Below, in pieces: positions 34,123 through 42,902 of a stretch of 64,000 bases of DNA; within the stretch, counting starts at the first letter, position 1; every line of letters begins with the position of its first letter. The position numbers and the translations under genes were made by a program. The notes under the pieces were generated by a model. The model was not told the DNA's origin and did not search any database. It worked only from the letters and a program-made list of their open reading frames with translations. This DNA is from Dyella_B jejuensis (GTDB lineage Bacteria > Pseudomonadota > Gammaproteobacteria > Xanthomonadales > Rhodanobacteraceae): assembly GCF_044904675.1 (NCBI RefSeq), contig NZ_JADIKJ010000003.1, forward strand, positions 62,001 through 126,000, in the 5' to 3' direction.

Positions 34123-34707
34123 ATGTCAGCAGCTGTCGATGGATGTGTCAGTCGGTATAGGTCCTTTTCCAAAACTGCGCTTTGCTGGCCTGCGTTCGCC
34201 ACGGCCATGGTCCTGGCGGGAACAGGCGTATTGCAGGCCCAGGAAAGCCCAGGTTGTACCGATACATCTCGCACGTGTGTCATCGCCGCGGCGACCACTT
34301 ATCTCAACGCGCTCGTTTCACATAACGCGGCCCAGGTACTCCTCGCGGCAGGCGCTACCCGCACGGAAAACGGCGTAGACACGGGCGATAGCGGTGCACA
34401 GATCGCCAACGACCTGCAGACCAATCCGCAATTCCTGCTTATCAGCGGTATCCGCGATGTGCGCTGGTTTGTCGATGGCGATAACGCCATGGCCCTCTAT
34501 CTCATCGACACCGCGGTACCGCTGACTGGCGTGCATGTCGCCACGGTGCATATTGCCGAACGCTTTCAAGTCGATAATGGCCTGATTACGCAGATCGAGG
34601 CGTTCTACTGCACGCATCCGGGCCTGACCGAAGAAACGGAGCGAATGCCATCCGCGGTGACGCTTTTCAGCGAGCAATGTTTCGGAGCCGTCTTGCCGGG
34701 CGGCTGA
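34123..34707 (+). CDS. Secreted SnoaL-like protein, unknown
   Basis: I use the ATG at 34123 because GGAGG lies about 9 bases upstream; a longer frame starting at 33931 overlaps the oxygenase gene. The 194-residue product has an N-terminal signal-like hydrophobic segment (SFSKTALCWPAFATAMVLAGTGVLQAQ) and a mature domain with CVIAAATTYLNALVSHNAAQVLLAAG and an AERFQVDNGLITQIEAFY strand, a pattern seen in NTF2/SnoaL-like folds. Function is not evident; two cysteines could form a disulfide. Confidence 0.7.
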   Translation: MSAAVDGCVSRYRSFSKTALCWPAFATAMVLAGTGVLQAQESPGCTDTSRTCVIAAATTYLNALVSHNAAQVLLAAGATRTENGVDTGDSGAQIANDLQTNPQFLLISGIRDVRWFVDGDNAMALYLIDTAVPLTGVHVATVHIAERFQVDNGLITQIEAFYCTHPGLTEETERMPSAVTLFSEQCFGAVLPGG

Positions 34708-34753
34708 CAGGCACTAACGTGCGACGTATTCGCGATCAGCTTTTCGAGGTAGA

Positions 34754-34780
34754 GCATGCGCCGGCCAAGCCGGCGCATGC
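34754..34780. terminator. Hairpin between convergent genes
   Basis: A 12-bp perfect stem GCATGCGCCGGC / GCCGGCGCATGC with a CAA loop lies between the SnoaL-like gene and fbp, which converge. No strong T tract follows; likely a shared terminator. Confidence 0.75.
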
Positions 34781-34785
34781 ATCGC

Positions 34786-35802
34786 TCAAGCTTGCGCTCC
34801 GTCCGCCATCAAGTGGTAACGGGTGGCGACTTCGACTTCCTGCTTCGAGCCCAGGAATACGGGTACGCGCTGGTGTAGTCCAGTGGGTTGCAGTTCGAGG
34901 ATGCGTTCGCGGCCGGTGGTGGCGGCGCCACCCGCCTGCTCGATGATCAAGGCCATCGGGTTCGCTTCGTACATCAGCCGCAGCTTGCCGCCCTTGGCCT
35001 TGATCTTGGCGTCGAGTGGATAAAAGAACACGCCGCCGCGGGTGACGATGCGATGCACGTCGGCAACCATCGAAGCGACCCAGCGCATATTGAAATCCTT
35101 GCCGCGCGGGCCGTCCTTGCCGGCCAGCAATTCGCCGATGTAGCGCTGCATCGGCGCTTCCCAGTGGCGCTGGTTGGACATGTTGATGGCGAACTCGCCG
35201 GTTTCTTCCGGGATGCGGATATCGCGGCGGCTGAGCAGGAAACTGCCTACTTCGCGGTCCAGCGTGAACTCGTGCGTGCCATGGCCGAAGCTGAGCACCA
35301 GCAGGGTTGCCGGACCGTAGACCACGTAACCGGCGGCGAGCTGGGTGGTGCCGGGTTGCAGGAAGTGCTCCATCTTCGGTTCGGTAACGCCATCCGGGCA
35401 GCGCAATACGGAAAAGATGGTGCCGACCGAGATGTTCACGTCGATGTTCGAACTGCCGTCCAGCGGATCGAACAACAGCAGGTGATTGCCCTTCGGGTAC
35501 ATGTCGGGAATCGGCTGCGGATCTTCCATTTCCTCCGACGCGCAGGCTGCCAGGTGGCCGCCCCAGGCGTTGGCTTCCAGCAGGATCTCGTTGGAGATCA
35601 CATCCAGCTTCTTCTGCGCTTCGCCTTGCACATTGTCGCTGCCGGCGTTGCCCAGCACGCCGCCGAGCGCGCCCTTGTTGGTGGCTACCGCAATGCGCTT
35701 GCAGGCGCGCGCGACCACTTCGATCAACAGGGATAGTTCGGCGTTGACGCGGCCGGCGCGGCGCTCCTCGATCAGGAACTGGATCAGCGAAATGGGCTTC
35801 AT
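34786..35802 (-). CDS. fbp: Fructose-1,6-bisphosphatase, class I
   Basis: The 338-residue protein carries the class I signature in LLLFDPLDGSSNIDVN (near residue 110; metal-binding Asp residues) together with the CASEEME metal-site Glu pair and AGYVVYGPATLLVLSFG. It hydrolyses fructose 1,6-bisphosphate to fructose 6-phosphate in gluconeogenesis. It stands alone on the minus strand, diverging from the DJ-1-like gene. Confidence 0.96.
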   Translation of the reverse strand: MKPISLIQFLIEERRAGRVNAELSLLIEVVARACKRIAVATNKGALGGVLGNAGSDNVQGEAQKKLDVISNEILLEANAWGGHLAACASEEMEDPQPIPDMYPKGNHLLLFDPLDGSSNIDVNISVGTIFSVLRCPDGVTEPKMEHFLQPGTTQLAAGYVVYGPATLLVLSFGHGTHEFTLDREVGSFLLSRRDIRIPEETGEFAINMSNQRHWEAPMQRYIGELLAGKDGPRGKDFNMRWVASMVADVHRIVTRGGVFFYPLDAKIKAKGGKLRLMYEANPMALIIEQAGGAATTGRERILELQPTGLHQRVPVFLGSKQEVEVATRYHLMADGAQA

Positions 35803-35952
35803 GGCGAACCTGCTGGCAAAGGGACCGCCATTTTCCCGGCTCCGCCTTACAGAAACCAGTCACATGCCCGAAACAGCCGCCACGCTGCTGCTGACAACAC
35901 GCTGGCAGCAGCGGACGCGCAAGCTCACATCATCGGATAAGGAGGAACGATC

Positions 35953-36573
35953 ATGCGCGACAGGGTTTTTGTGCTGGTTTTCGATGGCGTTGCGGACTGG
36001 CAGGTGGCGTTGGCTCTGGCCGAGATTCGCCGCCCCGGGGAGTGGGAAGTGCGCACAGTCGGTTTCACCGGCGAACCGGTGACGACGATGAGCGGACTGC
36101 GGGTGATGCCCGATGACCGCGTGGATGGGCTCGACCTGGGCACCGCGGCCATGTTGGTGTTGCCTGGCGGGCACCTGTGGCTGCCCAGGCAGATCGAGCA
36201 GGTCGCGGTGCTGGCGCGCAGCGTCCACGCGGCCGGTGCACCCGTGGCGGCTATCGACGAGGGCGTGCTGGCGCTGGCCCGTGCCGGATTGATCGATGAT
36301 TGCCGTCATACCGGCAACTGGCCGGGGCAGATCGGCCGCGAGGTACCCGGATATGCGGGCCACGAACAGTATGACGCCCAGGTACTTGCGGTCAGCGACG
36401 GCGGCGTGATCACTGCCAGCCATCTGGGCAGCATCGAATTCGCGCGCGAAATCATCCACACGCTGGATCTTTACAGCCGCAGCGATCGGGAACATTGGTA
36501 CCGCCTGTTCAAGCAAGCCGTTCCGCCGCCGTGGTTCGCCACGGAAAACGCCGAAGTGATCGAGGCCGCCTGA
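35953..36573 (+). CDS. DJ-1/PfpI-family protein lacking the catalytic cysteine
   Basis: The 206-residue product has the DJ-1/PfpI flavodoxin-like fold: RVFVLVFDGVADWQVALALAE at the start, MLVLPGGHLWL near residue 75 and the nucleophile elbow region APVAAIDEGVLALARAGLIDD (about 98-118) where active members read AICxG. The Cys is replaced by Asp-Glu, so peptidase or amidase activity of the usual kind is not expected. TGNWPG and GVITASHLGSIEFAREI match the family. Role unknown; possibly binding or glyoxalase-independent. Confidence 0.85.
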   Translation: MRDRVFVLVFDGVADWQVALALAEIRRPGEWEVRTVGFTGEPVTTMSGLRVMPDDRVDGLDLGTAAMLVLPGGHLWLPRQIEQVAVLARSVHAAGAPVAAIDEGVLALARAGLIDDCRHTGNWPGQIGREVPGYAGHEQYDAQVLAVSDGGVITASHLGSIEFAREIIHTLDLYSRSDREHWYRLFKQAVPPPWFATENAEVIEAA

Positions 36574-36583
36574 GGTATCCGCC

Positions 36584-36847
36584 ATGAACCATTTCATCCA
36601 TCGCGTTTTGGCTGCCTATCGACCGATGTACCTGCGAGGGTTGCTCATGGACGGCCAGTACCACCTGCCGGCGCCGCCGGAAAAGCCGCCAGCGAAAGGC
36701 AAGCTCATCGAACTGACGCCAGCCTTCGAGCCATCCCGTCGCCGCGTAGTGCTGGCAGCCGCAACGGCCGTGGCCGCGGGCCTGTGCGCAATACCGGATC
36801 TGCCGGGCAGTGTCGAAACGAAGAACGATTCCGACAGCGGTCAATGA
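36584..36847 (+). CDS. Small hypothetical protein
   Basis: The 87-residue frame starts 10 bp after the DJ-1-like stop, with GAGGTA upstream as ribosome binding site. It contains a short basic-then-hydrophobic stretch RRRVVLAAATAVAAGLCAIP (about 52-71), like a membrane helix, preceded by a proline-rich segment. An internal Met at residue 23 is an alternative start. No family recognised; it is followed by a decayed GFA gene, so it may itself be a remnant. Confidence 0.4.
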   Translation: MNHFIHRVLAAYRPMYLRGLLMDGQYHLPAPPEKPPAKGKLIELTPAFEPSRRRVVLAAATAVAAGLCAIPDLPGSVETKNDSDSGQ

Positions 36848-36880
36848 TCGCGATTTCTTATTCACCTGCGGAAAGCCATC

Positions 36881-37147
36881 ATGCGAAAGGTCTATCAAGG
36901 CAGTTGCCATTGCGGTGCGCAAAGATCGAGGATACCGATCGCGCCAAAGGAACGGGGCGCTGCCATGGTTCGATCTGCACCAAGACGCGGCAATGGGACG
37001 TGATGGTCAGGCCCGATGCGTTTCGCCCGGGCCAGCGGCGAAGGCGATCTCTCCGATGATCCATTCGGCTCCCGCAGCATGCATCAGCTGTCCTGCCGGT
37101 CGCACGACAACGGGTCAGCCACGCCGGCTGAACCACGACCTCTGTAA
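36881..37147 (+). pseudogene. Decayed GFA/CENP-V family gene (frameshifts)
   Basis: Frame 1 reads MRKVYQGSCHCGAQ, the N-terminal zinc motif CxC of glutathione-dependent formaldehyde-activating (GFA) proteins. After about 15 codons the similarity moves to another frame, AKGTGRCHGSICTKTRQWDVMVRPDAFR (the second CxxC zinc site), then to a third frame with GEGDLSDDPFGSRSMHQLSCR. At least two frameshifts and loss of the final part make it non-functional. It sits between the small hypothetical protein and a GST gene that functions in related glutathione chemistry. Confidence 0.75.
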
Positions 37148-37168
37148 CGCCGCGTGGAGATAGCACGC

Positions 37169-37795
37169 ATGAACCGGAAGATCACATTTTTCCATGCGCC
37201 CAACAGTCGCTCCGGCGGTACACTGGCGCTGCTTGAGGAACTGGGCGCCGATTATGAGCTCCATCTGCTCAATCTCAAGAGCGGCGAACAGCGCGAAGCC
37301 GCCTATACGGCCATCAATCCGATGGGCAAAGTGCCGGCGATCCGCCATGGCGATGCGCTGGTCACCGAGCAGCCAGCGGTATTCCTGTATCTGGCCGACC
37401 TTTATGCGGAAGCCGGACTCGCTCCGGCTATCGGCGAGCCACTGCGCGGTCCCTATCTTCGCTGGATGGTCTATTACGGTTCGTCCTTCGAGCCGGCCAT
37501 CGTCGATCGCTCGCTGCAACGCGAACCGGCGGCCCCGTCCACCTCGCCCTACGGCAGCTGGGAAGACGTCGTGCACACGCTCAGTGCGCAGCTTGCCACG
37601 GGACCTTACATGCTCGGCCGGCGTTTCACCGCCGTCGACGTGTTGTGGGGCAGCGCCCTGCACTGGATCACGTTGTTCAAGCTGATACCGGAGACGCCGC
37701 AGATACGCGCCTATATCGATCGCGTGATCATGCGTCCGGCCATGCAGCGCGCGGCGGCCAAGGATGCCGAATTCAAAGCGCAGCAAGGAGGTTAA
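37169..37795 (+). CDS. Glutathione S-transferase family protein
   Basis: With the ATG at 37169 the protein has 208 residues. The N-terminal thioredoxin-fold domain reads KITFFHAPNSRSGGTLALLEEL, with Ser of APNSRS as likely catalytic residue, NPMGKVPAIRHGDALVTEQPAVFLYLADLY for glutathione binding, and a C-terminal helical domain with FTAVDVLWGSALHW. A GGAG ribosome binding site lies upstream of the chosen start (a GTG five codons earlier is possible). Substrate unknown. Confidence 0.87.
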   Translation: MNRKITFFHAPNSRSGGTLALLEELGADYELHLLNLKSGEQREAAYTAINPMGKVPAIRHGDALVTEQPAVFLYLADLYAEAGLAPAIGEPLRGPYLRWMVYYGSSFEPAIVDRSLQREPAAPSTSPYGSWEDVVHTLSAQLATGPYMLGRRFTAVDVLWGSALHWITLFKLIPETPQIRAYIDRVIMRPAMQRAAAKDAEFKAQQGG

Positions 37796-37920
37796 GTGGA
37801 CGTGGGCGAGGCGAGGGTCATGCGCGCAGCCGGCTTGCCGATGGCTGTCGCAGGCATCGCGACCGGCGCGCATGACTTTGGACGCTGGCTCGCGCCGGCT
37901 GCCTGGGTGATCATGTACCG

Positions 37921-38625
37921 ATGCGCCGCGCCGATCGCCTCTTTCTCATCATCAACGCCCTGCGCGGCCGCCGCACCGCGCTGCAAGCGCGCCAACTCGC
38001 CGAAACATTGGGCGTATCGCTGCGCACGGTCTACCGCGACGTGGCGGACCTGCAGCTCTCTGGCGTGCCGATCGAGGGCGAGGCTGGCGTGGGCTACGTG
38101 CTGCGCAAGGGCTCGGACATTCCGCCGCTGATGTTTACCGCCGACGAACTCGAATCGTTGGTGGTCGGCACGCGCTTCGTTCGCGCCTTTGCCGGCGAGA
38201 AGCTGGCCGCCGGCGCCCAGGCGGCACTGGTGAAGATCGAAGCGGTGCTGCCGCCCGAGCTGCGCGAGCGTTCCTCGCGCACGCGGATCTATGCGCCGAT
38301 CTGGCGCGATGAGGCGTCGGTCGCCTTCGCCGCGCTCATCGACCAGCTGCATGCCTCGATCGGAGCGCAGCAGGTATTGCGGCTGCTCTATCGCGATGAA
38401 CTGGGCCGCGAAAGCGAGCGCGAAGTGGAACCGCTGTGCCTGGCCTTCTGGGGCGGTGCCTGGACGCTTGGTACCTGGTGCCGCCTGCGTCGCGATTTCC
38501 GTAACTTCCGCCCGGATCGCATTGGACGTGTGGAGCAGACCGGCGAGATATTCGACAGTCCCGCGGATCGCAACCTCGCCTCGTATCTGCAAGCCATGCG
38601 CGGGTATTACTCGGGCCTCGAATAA
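37921..38625 (+). CDS. YafY-type HTH/WYL transcriptional regulator
   Basis: The 234-residue protein has an N-terminal winged helix-turn-helix (RLFLIINALRGRRTALQARQLAETLGVSLRTVYRDVADL, residues 6-44) and a C-terminal WYL-type ligand-sensing domain with LRLLYRDELGRESEREVEPLCLAFWGGAWTLGTWCRLR. WYL regulators respond to nucleic acids or small ligands; YafY family members often control a neighbouring gene. The upstream GST gene is 125 bp away and may be a target. Confidence 0.87.
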   Translation: MRRADRLFLIINALRGRRTALQARQLAETLGVSLRTVYRDVADLQLSGVPIEGEAGVGYVLRKGSDIPPLMFTADELESLVVGTRFVRAFAGEKLAAGAQAALVKIEAVLPPELRERSSRTRIYAPIWRDEASVAFAALIDQLHASIGAQQVLRLLYRDELGRESEREVEPLCLAFWGGAWTLGTWCRLRRDFRNFRPDRIGRVEQTGEIFDSPADRNLASYLQAMRGYYSGLE

Positions 38626-38857
38626 GGCGATTGTCCTGCCGGCGAGTTGCCGGCCTTCCGGTAAGCTGTGCCTGATCAGGGGCACAGGCTGCTTGGCACT
38701 AACCCGTTTACAGCGATCTCGTCGATGGCATGCGTCCGCGCCTTGCTGCTGCGTGCGCGGCAAGACCCAGCTTTCGCCACAGGCACTGGCTAACGGGAGC
38801 GTGGAAGATGGCGGGTCGGCGTCCGATCGCCCCATCCATGACGGAGCACCAAGCATC

Positions 38858-40651
38858 GTGAACATCGCACTACGCATCGGATCCATCGCGCTGGGCATGG
38901 CCCTCGCCCTACCGGCCCTGGCACAGCAGCATGCGGACGCGCGCTTCAGGCAGATCTACCAGCAGGAATGGGCCTGGCGCACGGGGCAGGCAGGCATCAG
39001 CGCGTCGGGCGAATCGCAGCCCAACAACGGGCGGCTGGACCAGGTCGATGCGAAAAGCCAGCAGCAGCGGCTGGACTACTGGCAAAAAGTCATGCGCCAG
39101 CTCGATGCGATCGACGTACAACAACTTACACCTGCCGACCAGGTGAACTATGCGGTCTATCGCGAACAGATCCGCAACTTCATCGCCGACCAGCAATTCA
39201 AGCAATGGCAGATGCCGTTCAACAGCGACTCGGCGTTCTGGAGCGAACTCGATGACGATCTCGGGGAAGATGCCCTGCATAGCGAAACGGATTATCGCCA
39301 TTACGTCGATCGCCTCAGCCAGGTACCGGCCTATTTCGACCAGCAGATCGCCAATATGCGCGCAGGCCTCAAGCGTGGCTTCAGCGTGCCGCGCGCGGTG
39401 CTGACGGGGCGTGATGTATCGATTGCCGCCGTGGCCGGGCTGAAGGATCCGACGCAAGCCAGTTTCTACGCCCCGTTGCAGCATATGCCCTCGACCATCC
39501 CGGCCGCGACCGCCGCGGCGATCCAGGCCGACGCGCGCCAAAAAATCAGCCGCGATGTGATTCCCGCCTACGCGAAGCTGCTCACTTTTTTCCGCAACGA
39601 GTACGTACCGCAGGCGCGCACGACGTTGGCCGCGGAGGCCCTGCCCGATGGCAAGGCCTACTATCGCCAGCAGATCCGTGAATACACCACGCTCGATCTG
39701 GCCCCCGATGCCATCCACGCGATCGGCTTGCGACAGGTCGACACGATCCACGCGCAAATGCTGCAAACCATGCGCGAAACCGGCTTCAAGGGCAGCTTTG
39801 CCGAGTTCCTGCATTTCCTGCGCACCGATCCGCAGTTCTACGCCAAGAACCCGCAGGAATTGCTCGACCGCACGGCCTGGGTGGCCAAGGAAGTGGACGG
39901 CCAGGTCGGCAAGTTCTTCGGCCACCTGCCGCGTGAGCGCTTCACGATCGAACCGGTGCCGGCGGACATCGCGCCTTATTACACATCGGGCCGCGGCGGC
40001 CCGGACGTCTATCTGGTCAACACCTACGACCTGCCCTCGCGTCCGCTCTACAACATGCCGGCGCTGACTTTGCATGAATCGTATCCAGGGCATGCATTGC
40101 AGCTGGAGCTGGCGGAAGAGGACCAAAGCCAGCCGGCCTTCCGCCGCAACGGCTATATCTCCGCCTACGGCGAGGGCTGGGGCTTGTATTCGGAATACCT
40201 GGGCAACGAAATGGGCATCTATAAGACGCCCTACCAGCGTTTCGGCTATCTCACCTACCAGATGTGGCGCGCCTGTCGGCTGGTGGTCGATACCGGCATT
40301 CACCACCTTGGCTGGACGCGCCAGCAAGCGATCGATTACATGACCGAAAACACGGCGTTATCCGATCGCGAAATCGCCAACGAAGTGGATCGCTACATCA
40401 GCTGGCCGGGACAGGCGTTGTCCTATGAACTCGGCTATCTGAAATTGCTGGAGCTGCGCGCGCGCGCAGAGCAAGCGCTTGGATCGAGATTCGATATTCG
40501 CGCTTTCCACGACACCGTTCTTTCGACCGGCTCGGTGCCCTTGCCGGTGCTGGAGCAGCGCATCGATCGCTTTATCGCCGAAGGTGGACCGGAGCCCAAC
40601 TATGGACACGAGCACGCCGACACCGCGGAACCCAAGGCGGCCATGCCGTAA
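38858..40651 (+). CDS. DUF885 secreted metallopeptidase-like protein
   Basis: Translation probably begins at a GTG at 38858 (VNIALRIGSIALGMALALPALAQQ, a signal peptide), giving 597 residues. The hallmark HESYPGHALQLELAEE near residue 407 and the DUF885 blocks GFKGSFAEFLHFLRTDPQFY and RTAWVAKEVDGQVGKFFGHLPR are clear. DUF885 proteins resemble zinc metallopeptidases with an HExxPGH motif and are mostly periplasmic; the substrate is unknown. No ATG suits the start because the in-frame upstream sequence is non-coding. Confidence 0.85.
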   Translation: MNIALRIGSIALGMALALPALAQQHADARFRQIYQQEWAWRTGQAGISASGESQPNNGRLDQVDAKSQQQRLDYWQKVMRQLDAIDVQQLTPADQVNYAVYREQIRNFIADQQFKQWQMPFNSDSAFWSELDDDLGEDALHSETDYRHYVDRLSQVPAYFDQQIANMRAGLKRGFSVPRAVLTGRDVSIAAVAGLKDPTQASFYAPLQHMPSTIPAATAAAIQADARQKISRDVIPAYAKLLTFFRNEYVPQARTTLAAEALPDGKAYYRQQIREYTTLDLAPDAIHAIGLRQVDTIHAQMLQTMRETGFKGSFAEFLHFLRTDPQFYAKNPQELLDRTAWVAKEVDGQVGKFFGHLPRERFTIEPVPADIAPYYTSGRGGPDVYLVNTYDLPSRPLYNMPALTLHESYPGHALQLELAEEDQSQPAFRRNGYISAYGEGWGLYSEYLGNEMGIYKTPYQRFGYLTYQMWRACRLVVDTGIHHLGWTRQQAIDYMTENTALSDREIANEVDRYISWPGQALSYELGYLKLLELRARAEQALGSRFDIRAFHDTVLSTGSVPLPVLEQRIDRFIAEGGPEPNYGHEHADTAEPKAAMP

Positions 40652-40743
40652 CGATGGACGTGCCTGGCTGGCGCGTCCGGCATGCGATGTCTAAGGATGG
40701 CGAAGCCGAGGCTGGCCGGCTGGAAGCGCGCATGCCAGCCCGA

Positions 40744-40773
40744 TTGGCGAAAACTTCACCTGTGAAGTATTAT
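40744..40773 (+). promoter_or_regulatory. Promoter with operator palindrome of the Xre-RES module
   Basis: A promoter TTGGCG (40744-40749) with an 18-bp spacer and TATTAT (40768-40773) contains a perfect inverted repeat ACTTCAC-CT-GTGAAGT at 40753-40768 between the -35 and -10 boxes. Antitoxin binding there would block RNA polymerase, as in autoregulated Xre-RES systems. It is 28 bp upstream of the antitoxin ATG. Confidence 0.8.
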
Positions 40774-40801
40774 GCGCCAAAGCTTTATTGGGAGAGCGGC
40801 C

Positions 40802-41200
40802 ATGCCAGTCCATGCCTTGCCCCGCACCACCCCTGTTGAAGAATTGGGCGGCCCTGCCCTGCGCACCTTCTTCAAGCTGGCCGAACGCTGGCAGCTGCGC
40901 ATCGCCGAACAGCGCAAGCTGCTGGGCGATCCGCCGGAATCCACGTTCTACAAATGGAAGCGGCAGCAGGACGGCGTGTTGGCACGCGACACGCTGGAAC
41001 GCATCAGTTACCTGCTGGGCATCTACAAGGCGCTACAGATCCTGTTTCCGGATCCCGAGCAGGCAGACGCCTGGCTGCATAAGCCCAACCAAGCGGCGTT
41101 GTTCGGTGGCCATTCCGCGCTGGAGCGCATGCTGTCGGGCAACGTCGGCGACCTGTACGTAGTGCGCCAGTACCTGGATGCGCAGCGCGGCTGGAACTGA
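40802..41200 (+). CDS. Xre/MbcA/ParS-type antitoxin
   Basis: From the ATG at 40802 the protein has 132 residues. The helical N-terminal half contains a DNA-binding-like segment (FFKLAERWQLRIAEQRKLLGDPPESTFYKWKR), and the C-terminal half the toxin-binding domain (RISYLLGIYKALQILFPDPEQADAWLHKPNQAALFGGHSALERMLSG). It neutralises the following RES toxin and represses the promoter. It is 92 bp before the toxin gene, wider than the usual tight spacing. Confidence 0.88.
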   Translation: MPVHALPRTTPVEELGGPALRTFFKLAERWQLRIAEQRKLLGDPPESTFYKWKRQQDGVLARDTLERISYLLGIYKALQILFPDPEQADAWLHKPNQAALFGGHSALERMLSGNVGDLYVVRQYLDAQRGWN

Positions 41201-41292
41201 AACCTCCGTCGCAACCGGCGAGAACCTGTTCCAGCAATATCCACAGCCGAACAGGGAAGAACTTTACGCGCGGCTGGTGCCACGGACCCATC

Positions 41293-41979
41293 ATGCCTAT
41301 CGACTTGCCCCCTCTTCGACGCATCCGCTGGAGCCAGGCCTACCGCATCGTGCCGAGCCGTTTTCCGCCGGCCGGGTTGTTCGACCGCATTGCCGATCCC
41401 GCCGACCTGGAGGCCGTGTTTGCCATCGAGGCGCTGACCAATCCGCGCCTGCGCGAAGAGGCGGACAGCATGCGGCTGGTACCGAAGGATCGCCGCGTCA
41501 GTGGCCCGGGTTCGACACCGGTCATGGCCGCCTTCACCCATCTCAATCCGGAAGGCAGCCGCTTTTCCGACGGTAGCTGGGGCGTGTTCTATGCCGCGCA
41601 CAGCGTGATCACCGCGGTGGAAGAAACGGTGTACCACCGCGAGCGTTTTCTTGCCGCCACGGCCGAGCCGGCCTGCGATATCGAAATGCGCTGCTATCGC
41701 ACCAGCATTGATTGCAAGCTGCACGATATTCGCGGCGGCTGGCCGCAGGTGCACGACCCGGAGAGCTATGCGGCCAGCGTGAAGCTTGCGCGCACGCTGC
41801 GCGAACAGGCTTCCAACGGCATCGTCTACGACAGCGTGCGCCACGGCGGCGGTGAATGCCTGGCGGCGTTCTATCCGGATGTGGTCGCGCCCTGCGTCCA
41901 GGCACACCACCTGATCTATCGCTGGGACGGCCAGCGCATCGCGCAGGTCTTAGAGGTCAGCGAACTCAAACGCAGCTGA
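41293..41979 (+). CDS. RES-domain toxin
   Basis: The 228-residue protein has the RES domain signature: AYRIVPSRF near residue 16 (R of RES), GSRFSDGSWGVFYAAHSVITAVEETVYHRE (the F/Y and Glu positions) and the later ASNGIVYDSVRHGGGECLAAFYPD (Ser). RES toxins degrade NAD+ and arrest growth; they resemble ADP-ribosyltransferases. Its partner is the Xre antitoxin immediately upstream. The protein looks intact and of normal length. Confidence 0.88.
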   Translation: MPIDLPPLRRIRWSQAYRIVPSRFPPAGLFDRIADPADLEAVFAIEALTNPRLREEADSMRLVPKDRRVSGPGSTPVMAAFTHLNPEGSRFSDGSWGVFYAAHSVITAVEETVYHRERFLAATAEPACDIEMRCYRTSIDCKLHDIRGGWPQVHDPESYAASVKLARTLREQASNGIVYDSVRHGGGECLAAFYPDVVAPCVQAHHLIYRWDGQRIAQVLEVSELKRS

Positions 41980-42182
41980 CCAGCGCATGGCTGCGGCCTC
42001 TGGTCCAGCACGCTGGTGCGACGATCGTGCCCAGGCATGCTTCGAAGCGGCCTTTGGATACGGGCCGCCGCCATGCAAGTCCGATTGCGCAGGCTATGAT
42101 CGGTTAATGAGCCCTTACAGCTGGCGAATGCGGCCACGGCTTCGCCTAATCTCCGTACCCACCTGACACCGACAGGTACATC

Positions 42183-42845
42183 ATGAAAATCCTGCTATCG
42201 CTAATGCTTGCCCTGGCCTCGTGCGCCGCTTGCGCGGGGAGCGGCCACGCGCAATGGAACGCGGCGATTGCCGCCTTCGAGGCTTCCGATCGTGCCGACC
42301 CGCCGCCGCAACATGCCGTGCTGTTCATTGGCAGTTCGTCGATCGAGCACTGGAAATCGGTGGCGGCGGACTTTCCGGAAGTGAAGGTAATCAACCGCGG
42401 TTTCGGCGGCTCGGAACTGAGCGATTCCACTTACTTTGCCGACCGCATCGTGGCGCCTTATCATCCGCGCGCCATCGTGATGTACGCCGGCGACAACGAT
42501 CTGTGGGACGGGCATAGCCCCGAACAGGTGCGCGACGACTTTGCCGCCTTCGTGCGCAAGGCACGCGCGGTCGATCCCGGCGTGCCGATCGCCTTCATCG
42601 CGATCAAGCCGAGCGTGGCGCGCAAGGCGTTGCTGTCCCAGATCCGGCAAGCCAACCGGTTGGTGCGCGCTTACGCGGCAACCCAGCACAACGTGGCATA
42701 CCTGGATGTGTTCACGCCGATGCTGGGGCCGGATGGCCAGCCGCAGGCGAAATGGTTCGGCGATGACGGCCTGCATATGAATCGCAGCGGTTATGCGCTG
42801 TGGATCGGCATCATCAGGCCGTGGGTGGATGCGCACGGGCGATAA
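42183..42845 (+). CDS. Secreted SGNH/GDSL hydrolase
   Basis: The 220-residue protein has a signal peptide (MKILLSLMLALASCAACAGSG) and the four SGNH blocks: FIGSSSIEHW (nucleophile Ser), NRGFGGSELSD (Gly), YAGDNDLWDG (Asn) and GDDGLHMNRSGYALW (Asp-His dyad). The cysteines at 14 and 17 in the signal region do not form a clear lipobox. Members are esterases or acetyl hydrolases on carbohydrates or lipids; the substrate is not evident. Confidence 0.9.
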   Translation: MKILLSLMLALASCAACAGSGHAQWNAAIAAFEASDRADPPPQHAVLFIGSSSIEHWKSVAADFPEVKVINRGFGGSELSDSTYFADRIVAPYHPRAIVMYAGDNDLWDGHSPEQVRDDFAAFVRKARAVDPGVPIAFIAIKPSVARKALLSQIRQANRLVRAYAATQHNVAYLDVFTPMLGPDGQPQAKWFGDDGLHMNRSGYALWIGIIRPWVDAHGR

Positions 42846-42902
42846 GCGGGCTTGTCGTTCCGGCTGGCACCGACGGCAAGCGCCAGCAGGAAACGACGGG
42901 GC

